Part shown: one piece after another, positions 29,347 through 41,612 of the stretch
Numbering within the stretch: the stretch's first letter is position 1
How the letters are laid out: every line of letters starts with the position of its first letter
Assembly (NCBI RefSeq): GCF_016793485.1
Contig: NZ_JAEULZ010000001.1
Location: 310,001 to 374,000 of the forward strand
Length of the DNA stretch: 64,000 nt
Direction: 5' to 3'
Source: Mesorhizobium sp.
Lineage (GTDB): Bacteria > Pseudomonadota > Alphaproteobacteria > Rhizobiales > Rhizobiaceae
Translations under genes and position numbers: made by a program
Notes under the pieces: model-generated
What the model was told of the DNA's origin: nothing
The model's database searches: none
Seen by the model: only the letters and a program-made list of their open reading frames with translations

Positions 29347-29738
29347 CCTTCTGAATCAACGCCTTCACAGGATGATTCATCGCCCACGTCCAACTGCCTG
29401 ATCCTGAATCGTATTCTCCGATTTCGCGCGTTCCCTTTCGCGCTTTTTGTTGCTCCGGGCTGTTTGCTCTTCATGATTTGGACAGGCCCTTAGGGCCTGT
29501 CCAAATCTATGTCGCCTCTTCGATCGCTCGGCGAGGTGAGTCAAAAAAGCCATAGCCGAATCAAGAAATTGCGCCTCTGGCAATTCCCCGCTTGCGCCTG
29601 AGTCAACTCTCTGATTCTTTCGGTTAACAGCGTTTCCTGATTTGAGTCGGCCGCGTCGTTTCGTCCGGGCAGTTTCGCCGGAGGACTCGGACTCTGCCTG
29701 AAATGCGGGAGCGCGCTGCGAGGGGATTTGCAGGGCGA
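29347..29738. promoter_or_regulatory. murB-ddl intergenic region: cluster of ten GANTC (CcrM) sites
   Basis: This 392-bp gap holds no gene. GANTC pentamers start at 29353, 29374, 29406, 29538, 29558, 29600, 29613, 29644, 29684 and 29690: ten in ~342 bp, where about one would be expected at this base composition. GANTC is the target of the cell-cycle methyltransferase CcrM of alphaproteobacteria, whose methylation state controls division genes in Caulobacter. A control region for the ddl-ftsQ-ftsA-ftsZ segment is inferred. A perfect 15-bp hairpin (29475-29507) sits inside. Confidence 0.7.
29475..29507. terminator. Perfect 15-bp inverted repeat (possible terminator or structural element)
   Basis: GATTTGGACAGGCCC - TTA - GGGCCTGTCCAAATC: a 15-bp stem without mismatch and a 3-base loop, 129 bp after murB. 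There is no T-run on either side, so factor-independent termination is doubtful. Alternatives are an mRNA 3'-end stabiliser for the murB transcript, a protein-binding palindrome, or a repeat-family member. Confidence 0.5.
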
Positions 29739-30665
29739 ATGAAGTCGAAACACGTTGCGGTGTTGATGGGGGGATTTTCGTCGGAGCGGCCGGTGTCGTT
29801 GTCGTCGGGAAAGTCCTGTGCCGACGCCCTTGAGGCGGAAGGCTACCACGTCACCCGCATCGACGTGGATCGCAATGTCGGCTCGGTCCTAGCCGACCTG
29901 AAGCCGGACGTGGCCTTTAATGCCTTGCATGGCCCCTTCGGCGAGGATGGAACCATCCAGGGCATCCTCGAATATCTCGGCATTCCCTACACGCATTCCG
30001 GCGTCCTTGCGTCGGCGCTGGCCATGAACAAGATGCAGGCCAAGAAGATCGCAAAGGCGGCCGGTGTTCCCGTTGCGGAATCGAAGATCGTCAACCGTTT
30101 CAAGGTGGTCGACAAGCATCCGATGCCTGCGCCCTATGTGGTGAAGCCGGTGGCGGAGGGGTCGAGCTTTGGCGTCGTCATCGTCAAGGAGGATCGGTCG
30201 CATCCGCCGCAGATCATCTCGTCCGCCGAATGGCGTTACGGCGACGAAGTCATGGTCGAGCGCTACGTGCATGGCCGCGAATTGACCTGCGCCGTGATGG
30301 GCGATGTGGCGCTGGGCGTCTGTGAGATCGTTCCGACCGGCCACGCCTTCTACGATTACGACTCCAAATACGTGCCTGGCGGATCAAAACACGAGATACC
30401 GGCTAAAATTTCACTAAATATTTACCAAAAGATTCAGACACTGGCGCTCAAGGCGCATCAAGCAATCGGCTGCCGGGGTGTATCCCGTTCTGACTTTCGT
30501 TACGACGACCGCCATTCGGAAAATGGCGAGATCATCTGGCTCGAAGTCAACACCCAGCCCGGCATGACTCCGACGTCGCTCGTGCCCGAAATTGCCGCGC
30601 AAGCGGGGCATTCGTTTGGCGAATTGTTGAGTTGGATGGTGGAGGACGCTTCGTGTCTGCGTTGA
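29739..30665 (+). CDS. ddl: D-alanine--D-alanine ligase
   Basis: 308 aa from [21 protein letters not shown] (ATG 29739); the frame is open 12 codons upstream, but this start matches the family. ATP-grasp features are [59 protein letters not shown] and [24 protein letters not shown]. It makes the D-Ala-D-Ala used by MurF. Around 30401-30435 the gene switches to a run of AT-rich codons, unlike its surroundings, which may hide a promoter for ftsQAZ as known within E. coli ddlB. The stop overlaps the candidate ATG of ftsQ. Confidence 0.96.
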   Translation: MKSKHVAVLMGGFSSERPVSLSSGKSCADALEAEGYHVTRIDVDRNVGSVLADLKPDVAFNALHGPFGEDGTIQGILEYLGIPYTHSGVLASALAMNKMQAKKIAKAAGVPVAESKIVNRFKVVDKHPMPAPYVVKPVAEGSSFGVVIVKEDRSHPPQIISSAEWRYGDEVMVERYVHGRELTCAVMGDVALGVCEIVPTGHAFYDYDSKYVPGGSKHEIPAKISLNIYQKIQTLALKAHQAIGCRGVSRSDFRYDDRHSENGEIIWLEVNTQPGMTPTSLVPEIAAQAGHSFGELLSWMVEDASCLR

Positions 30666-31591
30666 TGTCCGATAACGGCGGGGAAGCCGGCGTGGCGCGG
30701 CCCGCGATGTTCGGCCTGTCCCTTTCGGTTGGGCGTTTCGTGCTGCCGCGTGTCTTGCGCAGGCCGGTGCGTTTCATTGGCCGGTTCTGTGAAGGCGAAT
30801 ATCAGCTGCCGCGCTATTTCGGTGTCGCGGCCTGCGCGGTCTTCCTGTCTGCAAGTTCGATCTATGGCGCCTGGCTGGGCGGCCAAATTCCCGCGGCCGC
30901 CCAGGCGGTCACTGCGCGGCTTGGTTTCGCGGTCGATCAGGTTCGCGTATCCGGCAATCGCCAGACCTCGGAAATCGATATCCTCGAGCAGCTCGACCTG
31001 AGTGGCTGGACCTCCCTGGTCGGCTTCGATGCCGAGGTTGCGCGTGCGCGCATCGAGTCGCTTCCCTGGGTCAAGGTCGCGTCGGTCCGCAAGGTTTATC
31101 CGGACGAGCTTGAGGTCAGGATCGAAGAGCGCGAGCCTTTTGCGATCTGGCAGCATGGTAGTCAGTTGGCGATCATCGAGCGAGATGGTCGCGTGGTCAC
31201 GCCGTTCGACGTGAACCGCCATTTTGTGCTGCCGCTGGTTATCGGCTCCGGCGCCGAGAAGGGCGCGGACTTCGTCGAGAAGGTCAAGCGCTATCCTGAA
31301 CTCGCCGCGCGCGTGAAAGGGTTCATTCGTGTCGCCGAGCGTCGCTGGGATCTCCGTCTTGAGAACGGCATAACCATCCGCCTGCCGGAAAATGGCGAGG
31401 ATGCGGCGATTGCTGAGGTGGTTCGTTTGGATCGAGAAAACGGGTTACTGTCGCGTGACATAGCGGTCGTGGATTTGCGTCTTGAGGATCGTCTGGTGGT
31501 GCGGCTGACGCCCGAGGCCATGGAGCGCCGCACGGCACTTCTGGCCGAGGAGGCGAAGGCCGCCAAGAAGAAGCCGGGGGAAAGCATATGA
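30653..31591 (+). CDS. ftsQ: FtsQ, cell-division protein
   Basis: 312 aa. I choose the GTG at 30653 because GGAGG lies 7 bp before it; the ATG at 30665, overlapping the ddl stop, is the alternative and changes only four residues. A cytoplasmic N-terminus, one membrane helix ([22 protein letters not shown]), a POTRA domain ([25 protein letters not shown]) and the FtsQ beta domain ([29 protein letters not shown]) are visible. FtsQ links early and late division proteins through FtsB/FtsL. Overlaps ftsA by 4 bp. Confidence 0.94.
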   Translation: MSALMSDNGGEAGVARPAMFGLSLSVGRFVLPRVLRRPVRFIGRFCEGEYQLPRYFGVAACAVFLSASSIYGAWLGGQIPAAAQAVTARLGFAVDQVRVSGNRQTSEIDILEQLDLSGWTSLVGFDAEVARARIESLPWVKVASVRKVYPDELEVRIEEREPFAIWQHGSQLAIIERDGRVVTPFDVNRHFVLPLVIGSGAEKGADFVEKVKRYPELAARVKGFIRVAERRWDLRLENGITIRLPENGEDAAIAEVVRLDRENGLLSRDIAVVDLRLEDRLVVRLTPEAMERRTALLAEEAKAAKKKPGESI

Positions 31592-32895
31592 GCTGGCTCG
31601 GTGGACAAAAGGTTTCTTCGCAGCGTTCGGGCATTCTCACCGTGCTCGATGTGGGATCCAGCAAGGTCTGTTGCATCATTGCGAAGCTCAGCCCTCGCGA
31701 GGCAAGTCCGGTTCTGCGCGGCCGTACCCATGAGATCAGGGTCATCGGTATCGGCCACCAGAAGTCGCACGGGGTCAAGTCGGGCGTGGTGGTTGATCTC
31801 AATCGCGCCGAGCATGCCATCCGGCTCGCTGTGGACGCTGCCGAGCGCATGGCGGGCCTGACCGTTGACTCGCTTATCGTCAATCTGACCGCGGGGCGTC
31901 TCAAGAGCGCGACTTATTCGGCCACCATTAATCTCGGCGGTCATGAAGTCGAGGCTGGCGATATCCGGCGCGTGCTCGCCGCCGGCGCCAAGCAGGCGCT
32001 GAAGGCGGAGCGGGAAGTAGTGCATTCGCTGCCCGTCGGCTTCTCGCTTGACGGCGAGCGCGGCGTGCGCGATCCGCGTGGCATGCTGGGCGATGCCCTC
32101 GGCGTCGACATGCATGTCCTCACCGGCGATGCGGCTCCGCTGCGCAATCTCGAACTCGCCATCAACCGCACGCATCTTTCCGTCGAGCGCATGGTGGCGA
32201 CGCCCTATGCAAGCGGTCTTTCGGCCTTGGTCGACGACGAGCTTGAGATGGGCGCCGCCTGCATCGACATGGGCGGCGGCACGACGACGATCTCGGTTTT
32301 CTCCAACGGCAAGTTCGTCTACGGCGACGCGCTGCCCGTCGGCGGCAGCCATGTGACGATGGACATGGCCAAAGGGCTTTCCGCCCGGCTCGACCATGCA
32401 GAGCGATTGAAGGTCATGCACGGCTCGGCGCTTCCCGGCAGCGTCGACGACCGCGAGACAATCACCATTCAGCCGATGGGTAATGACGACGGCGAGGTGC
32501 CGTTGCAGGTGCCGCGCTCTGTCATGACGCGCATCATTCGCGCTCGTGTGGAGGAGACGCTGGAGATCATCCGTGACCGGCTTGGCAAGTCCGGTTATGG
32601 CAGCGCCGTCGGCAAGCGTGTGGTGCTGACGGGCGGCGCTTCCCAGTTGCAGGGGCTGCCCGAGGCGGCACGCAGAATTCTTGGTCGCAACGTGCGTATC
32701 GGCAGGCCGCTCGGCGTTGCCGGCCTGCCCGAGGCGGCCAAGGGACCGGCCTTCGCTGCTGCGGTTGGCCTGATGATCTATCCGCAGGTGGCGGGCTTCG
32801 AGAGTCGCGAAGGGAAAGTCGCGTCGAGGCTGCATATGACCGGCACCGGTGGACGGTTCAATCGCATGAGTCAGTGGATCAGAGACAGTTTTTAA
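31588..32895 (+). CDS. ftsA: FtsA, actin-like membrane tether of FtsZ
   Basis: 435 aa actin-fold protein. Phosphate-1 loop [18 protein letters not shown] (~17-34), SHTS-type 1C domain ([22 protein letters not shown] region), phosphate-2 [22 protein letters not shown], and adenosine motif [17 protein letters not shown]. The C-terminus ends in [13 protein letters not shown], an amphipathic membrane-targeting helix typical of FtsA. It anchors and organises FtsZ filaments at midcell. 68 bp before ftsZ. Confidence 0.97.
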   Translation: MSWLGGQKVSSQRSGILTVLDVGSSKVCCIIAKLSPREASPVLRGRTHEIRVIGIGHQKSHGVKSGVVVDLNRAEHAIRLAVDAAERMAGLTVDSLIVNLTAGRLKSATYSATINLGGHEVEAGDIRRVLAAGAKQALKAEREVVHSLPVGFSLDGERGVRDPRGMLGDALGVDMHVLTGDAAPLRNLELAINRTHLSVERMVATPYASGLSALVDDELEMGAACIDMGGGTTTISVFSNGKFVYGDALPVGGSHVTMDMAKGLSARLDHAERLKVMHGSALPGSVDDRETITIQPMGNDDGEVPLQVPRSVMTRIIRARVEETLEIIRDRLGKSGYGSAVGKRVVLTGGASQLQGLPEAARRILGRNVRIGRPLGVAGLPEAAKGPAFAAAVGLMIYPQVAGFESREGKVASRLHMTGTGGRFNRMSQWIRDSF

Positions 32896-32963
32896 TCAGG
32901 GGCAAACCCCATAAGGGCCGTGACGGCGACACGGCGGGAAAGGCAAAGGACGAGGACCAGCAC

Positions 32964-34637
32964 ATGACCATCAATCTTCAGAAGCCCGACATCACTGAAT
33001 TGAAGCCCCGCATCACCGTGTTCGGCGTCGGCGGTGGCGGTGGAAATGCCGTCAACAACATGATCACGGCCGGGCTTCGCGGCGTCGAGTTCGTGGTTGC
33101 GAACACCGATGCGCAGGCGCTGACCATGTCGAAGGCCGAGCGGCTTATCCAGCTTGGCGCGCATGTCACCGAAGGCCTTGGTGCGGGCTCGCAGCCGGAA
33201 GTCGGCCGCGCCGCTGCCGAGGAGTGCATCGACGAGATCATCGATCACCTCTCCAACACGCATATGTGCTTTGTCACCGCCGGCATGGGCGGCGGCACCG
33301 GCACCGGTGCTGCCCCGGTCGTGGCCCGCGCAGCGCGCGAGAAGGGCATCCTCACGGTTGGTGTCGTCACCAAGCCGTTCCACTTCGAGGGCCAGCGGCG
33401 CATGCGCACCGCCGACCTGGGTATCGAAGAGCTGCAGAAGTGCGTCGATACGCTGATCGTCATCCCGAACCAGAACCTCTTCCGGCTCGCCAACGACAAG
33501 ACCACCTTCGCCGACGCCTTCGCGATGGCCGACCAGGTGCTCTACTCGGGCGTTGCCTGCATCACCGACCTGATGGTCAAGGAAGGCCTCATCAATCTCG
33601 ACTTCGCCGACGTCCGCTCGGTCATGCGCGAGATGGGCAAGGCCATGATGGGCACCGGCGAGGCTTCGGGCGAGGGCCGTGCGATGGCCGCTGCCGAGGC
33701 GGCGATCGCCAACCCGCTGCTCGACGAGACCTCGATGAAGGGCGCCAAGGGCCTGCTCATCTCCATCACCGGCGGCCGTGACCTCACCCTGTTCGAGGTG
33801 GACGAGGCGGCGACCCGCATCCGCGAGGAAGTCGACCAGGACGCCAACATCATCCTGGGCGCAACCTTCGACGAAGAACTCGAAGGCGTTATCCGCGTGT
33901 CCGTCGTGGCCACCGGCATCGACAAGTCGGCCGAGCAGATCGCTGCCGCGCCGATCCAGATCCGTCAGGCTCCGGCCAAGCCGACCGCACAGCCACAGCA
34001 GCCTCGGCCAGTTGCGGCGCCGGTCACGGAGATGCGCACCATGGCGCAGGCCGTCCAGATGGAGGCCCCTGTAGCCGCCGATCCGGTCGCCGACGCCATC
34101 CGCCAGGCTGAGATCAATGCCGCCGTCATGGCTGCCCGCCAGGCGCAGCGGCCGGCCGAAGACTTCCAGCCGGCAAGCCGCATCTTCCAGCAGCCACAGC
34201 CTGCTCCTGTCCAGCAGCCTCGCCCTGTCGCGGCCGCACCGGCTCCGGAAATGAGGCAGGCTGCTCCGCAGCCGATGCAAGCTCCCCGCATGCCGAAGGT
34301 AGAGGACTTCCCGCCGGTCGTTAAGGCGACGGTGGCGGCGCGCGAAGCTCCTGTGGATCACGAGAACAATGGTCCGATGGGCCTGCTGAAGCGGCTTACC
34401 AACGGCCTGACTCGCCGCGAGGAGGAGCCCGCGCGTCTGCAGCCGGCAGCCCCGCGCGAGCCCAAGCTGCGCCAGCCGGCTCCGGAAACCCGTCGCATCG
34501 CGTCGCAGGATCCGCAGCTCTACGCGCCGCGTCGCGGCCAGCTCGATGAACACGGCCGCCTGTCGCCTCAGCCGCGTAGCGTCCAGGAGGATGATCACTT
34601 GGAGATTCCGGCCTTCCTTCGGCGGCAAGCCAACTAA
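32964..34637 (+). CDS. ftsZ: FtsZ, tubulin-like division GTPase (long-linker rhizobial form)
   Basis: 557 aa from ATG 32964. The GTPase core runs to ~residue 320: [18 protein letters not shown], tubulin signature [13 protein letters not shown] (~107-119), and the T7 loop [11 protein letters not shown] (~210) that completes the neighbour's GTPase site. It is followed by a ~230-residue Gln/Pro/Ala-rich disordered linker, far longer than in E. coli but usual for rhizobial FtsZ1. The conserved C-terminal peptide [13 protein letters not shown] binds FtsA and other partners. A 7-bp hairpin overlaps the stop codon; no T-run follows. Confidence 0.98.
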   Translation: MTINLQKPDITELKPRITVFGVGGGGGNAVNNMITAGLRGVEFVVANTDAQALTMSKAERLIQLGAHVTEGLGAGSQPEVGRAAAEECIDEIIDHLSNTHMCFVTAGMGGGTGTGAAPVVARAAREKGILTVGVVTKPFHFEGQRRMRTADLGIEELQKCVDTLIVIPNQNLFRLANDKTTFADAFAMADQVLYSGVACITDLMVKEGLINLDFADVRSVMREMGKAMMGTGEASGEGRAMAAAEAAIANPLLDETSMKGAKGLLISITGGRDLTLFEVDEAATRIREEVDQDANIILGATFDEELEGVIRVSVVATGIDKSAEQIAAAPIQIRQAPAKPTAQPQQPRPVAAPVTEMRTMAQAVQMEAPVAADPVADAIRQAEINAAVMAARQAQRPAEDFQPASRIFQQPQPAPVQQPRPVAAAPAPEMRQAAPQPMQAPRMPKVEDFPPVVKATVAAREAPVDHENNGPMGLLKRLTNGLTRREEEPARLQPAAPREPKLRQPAPETRRIASQDPQLYAPRRGQLDEHGRLSPQPRSVQEDDHLEIPAFLRRQAN

Positions 34638-34925
34638 GCCCCTACAGGGGCTTCGATACGGTCGGCGGACGGAAATATCTCCGCCCGTCGACTTTGAAAA
34701 GATGTGTAAATTCAGTTGCTTGTGATTCGCATAGGGTGTGTTTGCAGTAACATAGAGTAAGAAAGCGTGATTTGTTGTCGACCCGCCCGCGGACTATCTT
34801 GCGACCATCAAAAAGGTCGACGCGCGGCCGGATTCGGGGATGAGATCCAGCCAGCCGCGTCAGCCAGGGGGCGCAAGTCCGCAACTGTCCGTTCAGTTGC
34901 CGGCCGAACGTCCGGATCGACGGGC

Positions 34926-35876
34926 ATGGGGATCAAGTTGCACGACTACCAGACCACAATCAAATCGCGCGCGGTTCTCCATGGCTTCGGCGTCCATAGC
35001 GGCAAGCCGGTTTCCATAAGCTTCCTCCCCGCCGATCCCGATACCGGCATCGTTTTCCACCATATGAATGCCGCCGGCGACGTGCGCGAGATCCGTGCTG
35101 TCGTTTCCGAGGTTGGCCGCACGGACCTTTGCACCGCGCTCGGCGACCCGGCCGGCCATAATGTCGGCACGGTCGAGCACGTCATGGCCGCGCTCTTCGG
35201 CCTCGGCATCGACAATCTGGTCATTGAGGTCGACGGCGACGAAATGCCGATCCTCGACGGAAGCGCGGCTGGCTTCGTCGACGCGATCGACCAGGCGGGC
35301 ATCGAAATGCTCGACGTCAAGCGTCGCTATATCCGTGTTCTAAAGCCCGTGCGTATCGACAGCGGCGCCTCTTTCGCGGAGTTCCTTCCGCACGAGGGCA
35401 CCCGTTTCGAGGTCGAAATCGATTTCGAGAGCCCGGCCATCGGCCGCCAGTCCTTCGCTGCGGACGTCGATGCCGAAACCTTCCGCCGCGAGATTTCGCG
35501 CGCCCGCACCTTCGGCTTCATGAAGGATGTGGAACGCCTTTGGGCTGCGGGCCACGCGCTCGGCTCCTCGCTGGAGAATTCGGTTGTCATCGGCGACGAC
35601 AGCCGTGTCATCAACGTCGAAGGGCTGCGCTACAAGAACGAGTTCGTGCGCCACAAGATGCTCGACGCGATGGGCGACCTGGCGCTTGCCGGCGCACGTT
35701 TTATCGGCTGCTACCGCTCCTATCGCGGCGGTCACAGGCTCAACGCGGCCGCGCTGCGCCATCTCCTGTCCGACCGTTCGGCCTTCGAGATCGTCGAGAC
35801 GAGCCGCCGCGAGCGCGGCCGTTCGGCCGAAATGGTGGCGGTCAGCGCGGCGGTTTATGCTCCCTGGGTTCTCTGA
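34926..35876 (+). CDS. lpxC: LpxC, UDP-3-O-acyl-GlcNAc deacetylase
   Basis: 316 aa from ATG 34926. It opens MGIKLHDYQTTIKSRAVLHGFGVHSGKPV. Zinc ligands are in HNVGTVEHVMAAL (His ~84) and HKMLDAMGDLALAG (His and Asp, ~240-246); the general-base loop is MPILDGSAAGFVDAI, and the C-terminal His is in YRGGHRLN. It catalyses the committed step of lipid A synthesis. The 288-bp gap after ftsZ carries no gene, and lpxC likely has its own promoter there. Confidence 0.97.
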   Translation: MGIKLHDYQTTIKSRAVLHGFGVHSGKPVSISFLPADPDTGIVFHHMNAAGDVREIRAVVSEVGRTDLCTALGDPAGHNVGTVEHVMAALFGLGIDNLVIEVDGDEMPILDGSAAGFVDAIDQAGIEMLDVKRRYIRVLKPVRIDSGASFAEFLPHEGTRFEVEIDFESPAIGRQSFAADVDAETFRREISRARTFGFMKDVERLWAAGHALGSSLENSVVIGDDSRVINVEGLRYKNEFVRHKMLDAMGDLALAGARFIGCYRSYRGGHRLNAAALRHLLSDRSAFEIVETSRRERGRSAEMVAVSAAVYAPWVL

Positions 35877-36135
35877 TCCCGTATCGCGAGGTCCAGCGGC
35901 TGTGACTTTTCTGCCGCGCTCAGGCTTAAAAGTCGTGGTTTACGAATTCCTGCCGCGCCAGTGATTTGTTAGCGAAATCCGTGCCATAAAATTGCGCCAT
36001 TGCTGGGCAATGGCATTGTCGCTGAAAAGCGTTTATGATCACACGTGCGCGCTTGTCCGAGCCGGTCGATGCCCTTTGTGGGAGAGGGTTCCGGTGGTGG
36101 AAGTGGCGACGCGCCGGGAAGGGCTCTGTTCGGTT

Positions 36136-37020
36136 ATGTATTTTGTGAAGAAGGCTCACGCGGCTGGCCAGGCTAGTATTGGACGGAAGGTGATTTCCGT
36201 CGCCGTTATCGCCGCGATGCCGGTGTTCGCCGCGGGCTGCATGTCCAAGAACGACGACATCAACCTCGCCACCTATGTCGAGCAGACCGACCCAGCCGAC
36301 CAGCTGTACAATCAGGCGCTGGCCAACCTGAATTCCGGCAACCTCAAGGAAGCCAGCCGCAAGTTCGATTCGCTTGATCGCCAGCACCCCTATTCGGAAT
36401 ACGCCCGCAAGTCGCTCGTGATGAGCGCCTTCACCAACTACCGCCAAGGCGCCTACCAGGAGGCGATCAACGCTGGACAGCGCTACGTCCAGCTCTATCC
36501 CTCTTCGGAAGACGCCGCTTACGCGCAGTACATCGTCGGCCTTTCCTACTTCCGCCAGATCCGCTCGGTCACGCAGGACCAGAAGGAATCGCGCCAGGCC
36601 ATCGAGGCGATGGAAGAGGTCGTGCAGCGCTGGCCCGATTCGGAATATGTCGAGGACGCCAAGAGCAAGATCCGATTCGCCCGCGACCAGCTCGCCGGCA
36701 AGGAGATGCAGGTCGGGCGCTACTATCTGGAGCGCCGCGAATATATCGCCGCCGCCAAGCGGTTCCGTTTCGTGGTCGAGAACTATTCCAACACCCGCCA
36801 CGTCGAGGAAGCGCTCGCGCGCCTGACGGAAGTCTACTACGCCATGGGCCTCACCTCCGAGGCGCAGACGGCTGCGGCCGTGCTCGGCCAGAACTATCCT
36901 GACAGCCAGTGGTATAAGGATTCCTACAAGCTGCTTCAGTCGGGCGGGCTGCAGCCGAGCGAGAATTCGGGTTCCTGGATTTCGAAGGCCGGCAGTCTTT
37001 TCGGCGGCAGCGGAGCCTGA
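36136..37020 (+). CDS. bamD: BamD (ComL), outer-membrane assembly lipoprotein
   Basis: 294 aa from ATG 36136; the frame is open 48 codons further up, but only this start places a signal peptide at the N-terminus ([20 protein letters not shown], Cys ~35). Tetratricopeptide repeats follow: [40 protein letters not shown], then [26 protein letters not shown] and [22 protein letters not shown]. It is an essential partner of BamA in inserting outer-membrane beta-barrels. The 259-bp gap from lpxC shows no gene. Confidence 0.95.
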   Translation: MYFVKKAHAAGQASIGRKVISVAVIAAMPVFAAGCMSKNDDINLATYVEQTDPADQLYNQALANLNSGNLKEASRKFDSLDRQHPYSEYARKSLVMSAFTNYRQGAYQEAINAGQRYVQLYPSSEDAAYAQYIVGLSYFRQIRSVTQDQKESRQAIEAMEEVVQRWPDSEYVEDAKSKIRFARDQLAGKEMQVGRYYLERREYIAAAKRFRFVVENYSNTRHVEEALARLTEVYYAMGLTSEAQTAAAVLGQNYPDSQWYKDSYKLLQSGGLQPSENSGSWISKAGSLFGGSGA

Positions 37021-37108
37021 CGCCGCCAGCGACACCTTGCACCGACGGCCAGCGTGATGCATGTCTCCCGGACTTAACTGGTTTCGGGAAGCCCGGGAAA
37101 ACGCCTGA

Positions 37109-38776
37109 ATGCTCGCGCGCCTGTCGATCCGAGATATCGTCCTGATCGAGCGGCTGGATATCGACTTCGCGCCCGGCCTCTCAGTGCTGACCGGCGAGAC
37201 CGGCGCAGGAAAGTCCATTCTTCTCGATGCGCTCTCACTGGCGCTTGGCGCGCGCGGCGACGCCTCGCTGGTGCGCCAGGGTGCCGCGCAGGGGCAGGTC
37301 ACCGCCGTGTTCGACGTGCCGCGTAATCATCCCGCGCGCGCCATCCTCATCGAAAATGCGCTCGATGACGACGGCGACATCATCCTGCGCCGCGTCCAGA
37401 CTTCCGACGGCCGCACCCGCGTCTTCGTCAACGACCAGCCGTCCAGCGTCACGCTGATGCGCGACATCGGCCGCGCGCTGGTCGAATTGCACGGCCAGCA
37501 TGACGAGCGCGCGCTTGTCGATCCCGCCGCCCATCGCGACCTGCTCGACGCTTTCGGCGGCCATGTCGGTGAAGCCGACAACTGCGCGGGCGCCTGGCGC
37601 TTGTGGCGCGACTGCGAGCAACAGCTTGGCCTCCACCGCGCGCGCGTCGAGGCGGCTGCGCGAGAGGCCGACTATCTGCGCGCCTCGGTCGCCGAGCTGT
37701 CGCGCCTCGATCCGCAACCCGGCGAGGAAAGCGAGCTTGCCGAAACACGGACTTTCATGATGCGGGCTGAAAAGGTCGCCTCGGAAATCCAGGACGCGCA
37801 GGACGTGCTGTCCGGTCAGAACTCGCCGCTGCCGCAACTTGCCAGCCTGCTGCGCCGCCTGCAGCGAAAGTCGGGCGAAGCGCCTGGCTTGCTGGACGAG
37901 GTGGTGAAATCGCTGGACGAGGCGCTGATCCATCTCGACGCCGCCCAGTCGGCCACCGATGCCGCGCTGCGGGCGACCGAGTTCGATGCCCAGAAGCTGG
38001 AGCGCGCGGAGGAACGGCTTTTTGCGCTGCGCGCCGCTGCGCGCAAATTCTCCGTCACCGTGGACGACCTCGCCAAGGCTCGCGACACCATGGTCGCCGA
38101 TCTCGCCGACCTCGACGCCGGCGAGGAGAAGCTTGCAGCGCTTGAGAAGCAGGCTGGCGCAGCGCGCGAGGCGTACGACCGCGCCGCCAAGCGCCTGACC
38201 GAGTTGCGCATCGCTGCCGCTCTTGCGCTCAGGAAGGCCGTCATGGCGGAACTTCCGGCGCTGAAGCTTGATCGCGCCGAGTTCCTTGTCGAGATATCCA
38301 CCGAACCCGACAACCGGACCGAATCCGGCGTCGACCAGGTCGAGTTCTGGGTGCGCACCAATCCGGGCACACGCGCCGGTCCTATGATGAAGGTGGCCTC
38401 CGGCGGCGAGTTGTCGCGCTTCCTGCTGGCCCTGAAAGTCGCGCTGGCCGACCGCGGCTCCGCGCCGACGCTCGTCTTCGACGAGATCGACACGGGCGTC
38501 GGCGGTGCGGTCGCCGACGCGATCGGCCAGCGCCTCGCGCGGCTCTCCGCACGCGTCCAGGTGCTGTCGGTCACGCATGCCCCGCAGGTCGCCGCCCGTG
38601 CCGCGACGCATTTCCTGATCTCCAAGTCCGGCAAGAAAAGCGTCTCGACCAGCATCGCCGCGATCGACGCGGCCGGCCGTCAGGAAGAACTCGCCCGCAT
38701 GCTCGCTGGCGCCACCATCACCGACGAGGCCCGCGCCGCCGCCGCCCGGCTGCTTGGCGAAAGCGCTGGGGCTTAG
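37109..38776 (+). CDS. recN: RecN, SMC-like DNA repair protein
   Basis: 555 aa. MLARLSIRDIVLIERLDIDF begins an SMC-type head; Walker A is TGETGAGKSILLDALSLALGAR (~28-48). Two coiled-coil arms flank a shortened hinge (~160-360). VASGGELSRFLLALKVAL is the ABC signature and LVFDEIDTGVGGAVADAIGQRLARL Walker B/D-loop. RecN acts in double-strand break repair and is usually LexA-controlled, but I see no clear SOS box upstream. A bamD-recN-ligA order is common in rhizobia. Confidence 0.96.
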   Translation: MLARLSIRDIVLIERLDIDFAPGLSVLTGETGAGKSILLDALSLALGARGDASLVRQGAAQGQVTAVFDVPRNHPARAILIENALDDDGDIILRRVQTSDGRTRVFVNDQPSSVTLMRDIGRALVELHGQHDERALVDPAAHRDLLDAFGGHVGEADNCAGAWRLWRDCEQQLGLHRARVEAAAREADYLRASVAELSRLDPQPGEESELAETRTFMMRAEKVASEIQDAQDVLSGQNSPLPQLASLLRRLQRKSGEAPGLLDEVVKSLDEALIHLDAAQSATDAALRATEFDAQKLERAEERLFALRAAARKFSVTVDDLAKARDTMVADLADLDAGEEKLAALEKQAGAAREAYDRAAKRLTELRIAAALALRKAVMAELPALKLDRAEFLVEISTEPDNRTESGVDQVEFWVRTNPGTRAGPMMKVASGGELSRFLLALKVALADRGSAPTLVFDEIDTGVGGAVADAIGQRLARLSARVQVLSVTHAPQVAARAATHFLISKSGKKSVSTSIAAIDAAGRQEELARMLAGATITDEARAAAARLLGESAGA

Positions 38777-38786
38777 GGCACCTCTC

Positions 38787-38809
38787 CCTTCTCCCCTTGC
38801 GGGAGAAGG
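38787..38809 (+). terminator. 9-bp hairpin after recN, part of a dispersed repeat
   Basis: CCTTCTCCC - CTTGC - GGGAGAAGG: a perfect 9-bp stem 11 bp after the recN stop, with no T-run. It heads a typical rhizobial dispersed repeat that continues through TAGGCGCGTAGCGCCGAGA to ~38845. It may act as an mRNA 3'-end structure. Confidence 0.5.
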
Positions 38810-38865
38810 TGGCTAGGCGCGTAGCGCCGAGACGGATTAGGGGTTGCGTGCGCTCCCATTTCGGG

Positions 38866-38938
38866 CGTCATTCCGGGGCCGCGCCAGCGGAACCCGGAAG
38901 CCAGTCCGCCGACCTCACCGGCAATGCGCGGAATGACG
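38866..38938. repeat. Short palindromic element with CGTCATTCCG ends
   Basis: The 10-bp inverted ends CGTCATTCCG (38866-38875) and CGGAATGACG (38929-38938) bound a 73-bp element rich in GC. Its shape is that of short alphaproteobacterial intergenic repeats. It is the second of three different repeat elements packed into the 649-bp recN-ligA gap, which holds no gene. Confidence 0.6.
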
Positions 38939-38975
38939 GGGATTGGGTTTCATGTGGATACACTTCCCACCCAAC

Positions 38976-39290
38976 CCATTGATTTTCCACAGTTCGCCAA
39001 AAAGTTCCGTCGATTCTATTCACACCAATCCAGCTTGCGCGAAAATCCTCCAGCAGCTTGCTTGTGGGAACGGGTGTGCACAACCACCACTCAGGCAAGT
39101 GTGACGCTGGAGATGCCGCCCGCTGGGTTGCGCGGGACATCACCGGTCGTCCGTCTCCCTGCGCGCTCGCGGCTTCCAGACTATCGGAAGCAGATGGACC
39201 GGGGCGGATGGATGAGAAAACGTCGGCGGCGCATGGCAGCGCGTCCAATACAAAACTAGAAGACGCCGCTGCCATGCGCCGTTTCCCACC
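38976..39290 (+). repeat. ~310-bp dispersed repeat, copy A
   Basis: It aligns over its whole length with the reverse complement of 49455-49771. Strongly shared blocks include AATCCTCC, TGTGGGAACGGGTGTG, GGCAAGTGTG, GCGGGAC, TGCGCTCGCGG-like and GGCGGCGCATGGCAGCGCGT, then AGAAGACG and GCTGCCATGCGCCG. The end near 39229-39283 can fold into a long hairpin, with CGGCGCATGGCAGCG pairing to CGCTGCCATGCGCCG. Short open frames cross both copies (the translated WERVCT and RRRRMAAR are shared) but show no codon-level conservation beyond the DNA identity. No transposase is present. Confidence 0.8.
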
Positions 39291-39374
39291 TGAACAATGG
39301 CCAGACTGCGAAAGCAGGGCGTGGCGACGAGAAGGCATGGCTACATGGCAGCAGGCCGTGCCGAGGGACCTTGA

Positions 39375-41594
<2,220 letters not shown>

Positions 41595-41612
41595 GGTCAG
41601 CCGATGGTTCGT

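Noticed and set aside
34636-34653. Rho-independent terminator at the end of ftsZ
   Set aside because: AAGCCCC-TACA-GGGGCTT is a real 7-bp hairpin overlapping the stop, but no T-run follows, so I do not call it a terminator.
37109-37130. LexA/SOS box near recN
   Set aside because: I looked for GTTC-N7-GTTC or GAAC-N7-GAAC type sites upstream and found no convincing match.
38924-39259. 111-codon frame in the recN-ligA gap
   Set aside because: It spans the 310-bp repeat; the corresponding frame in the other copy shares only short segments and then diverges, so it looks like a by-product of repeat DNA.
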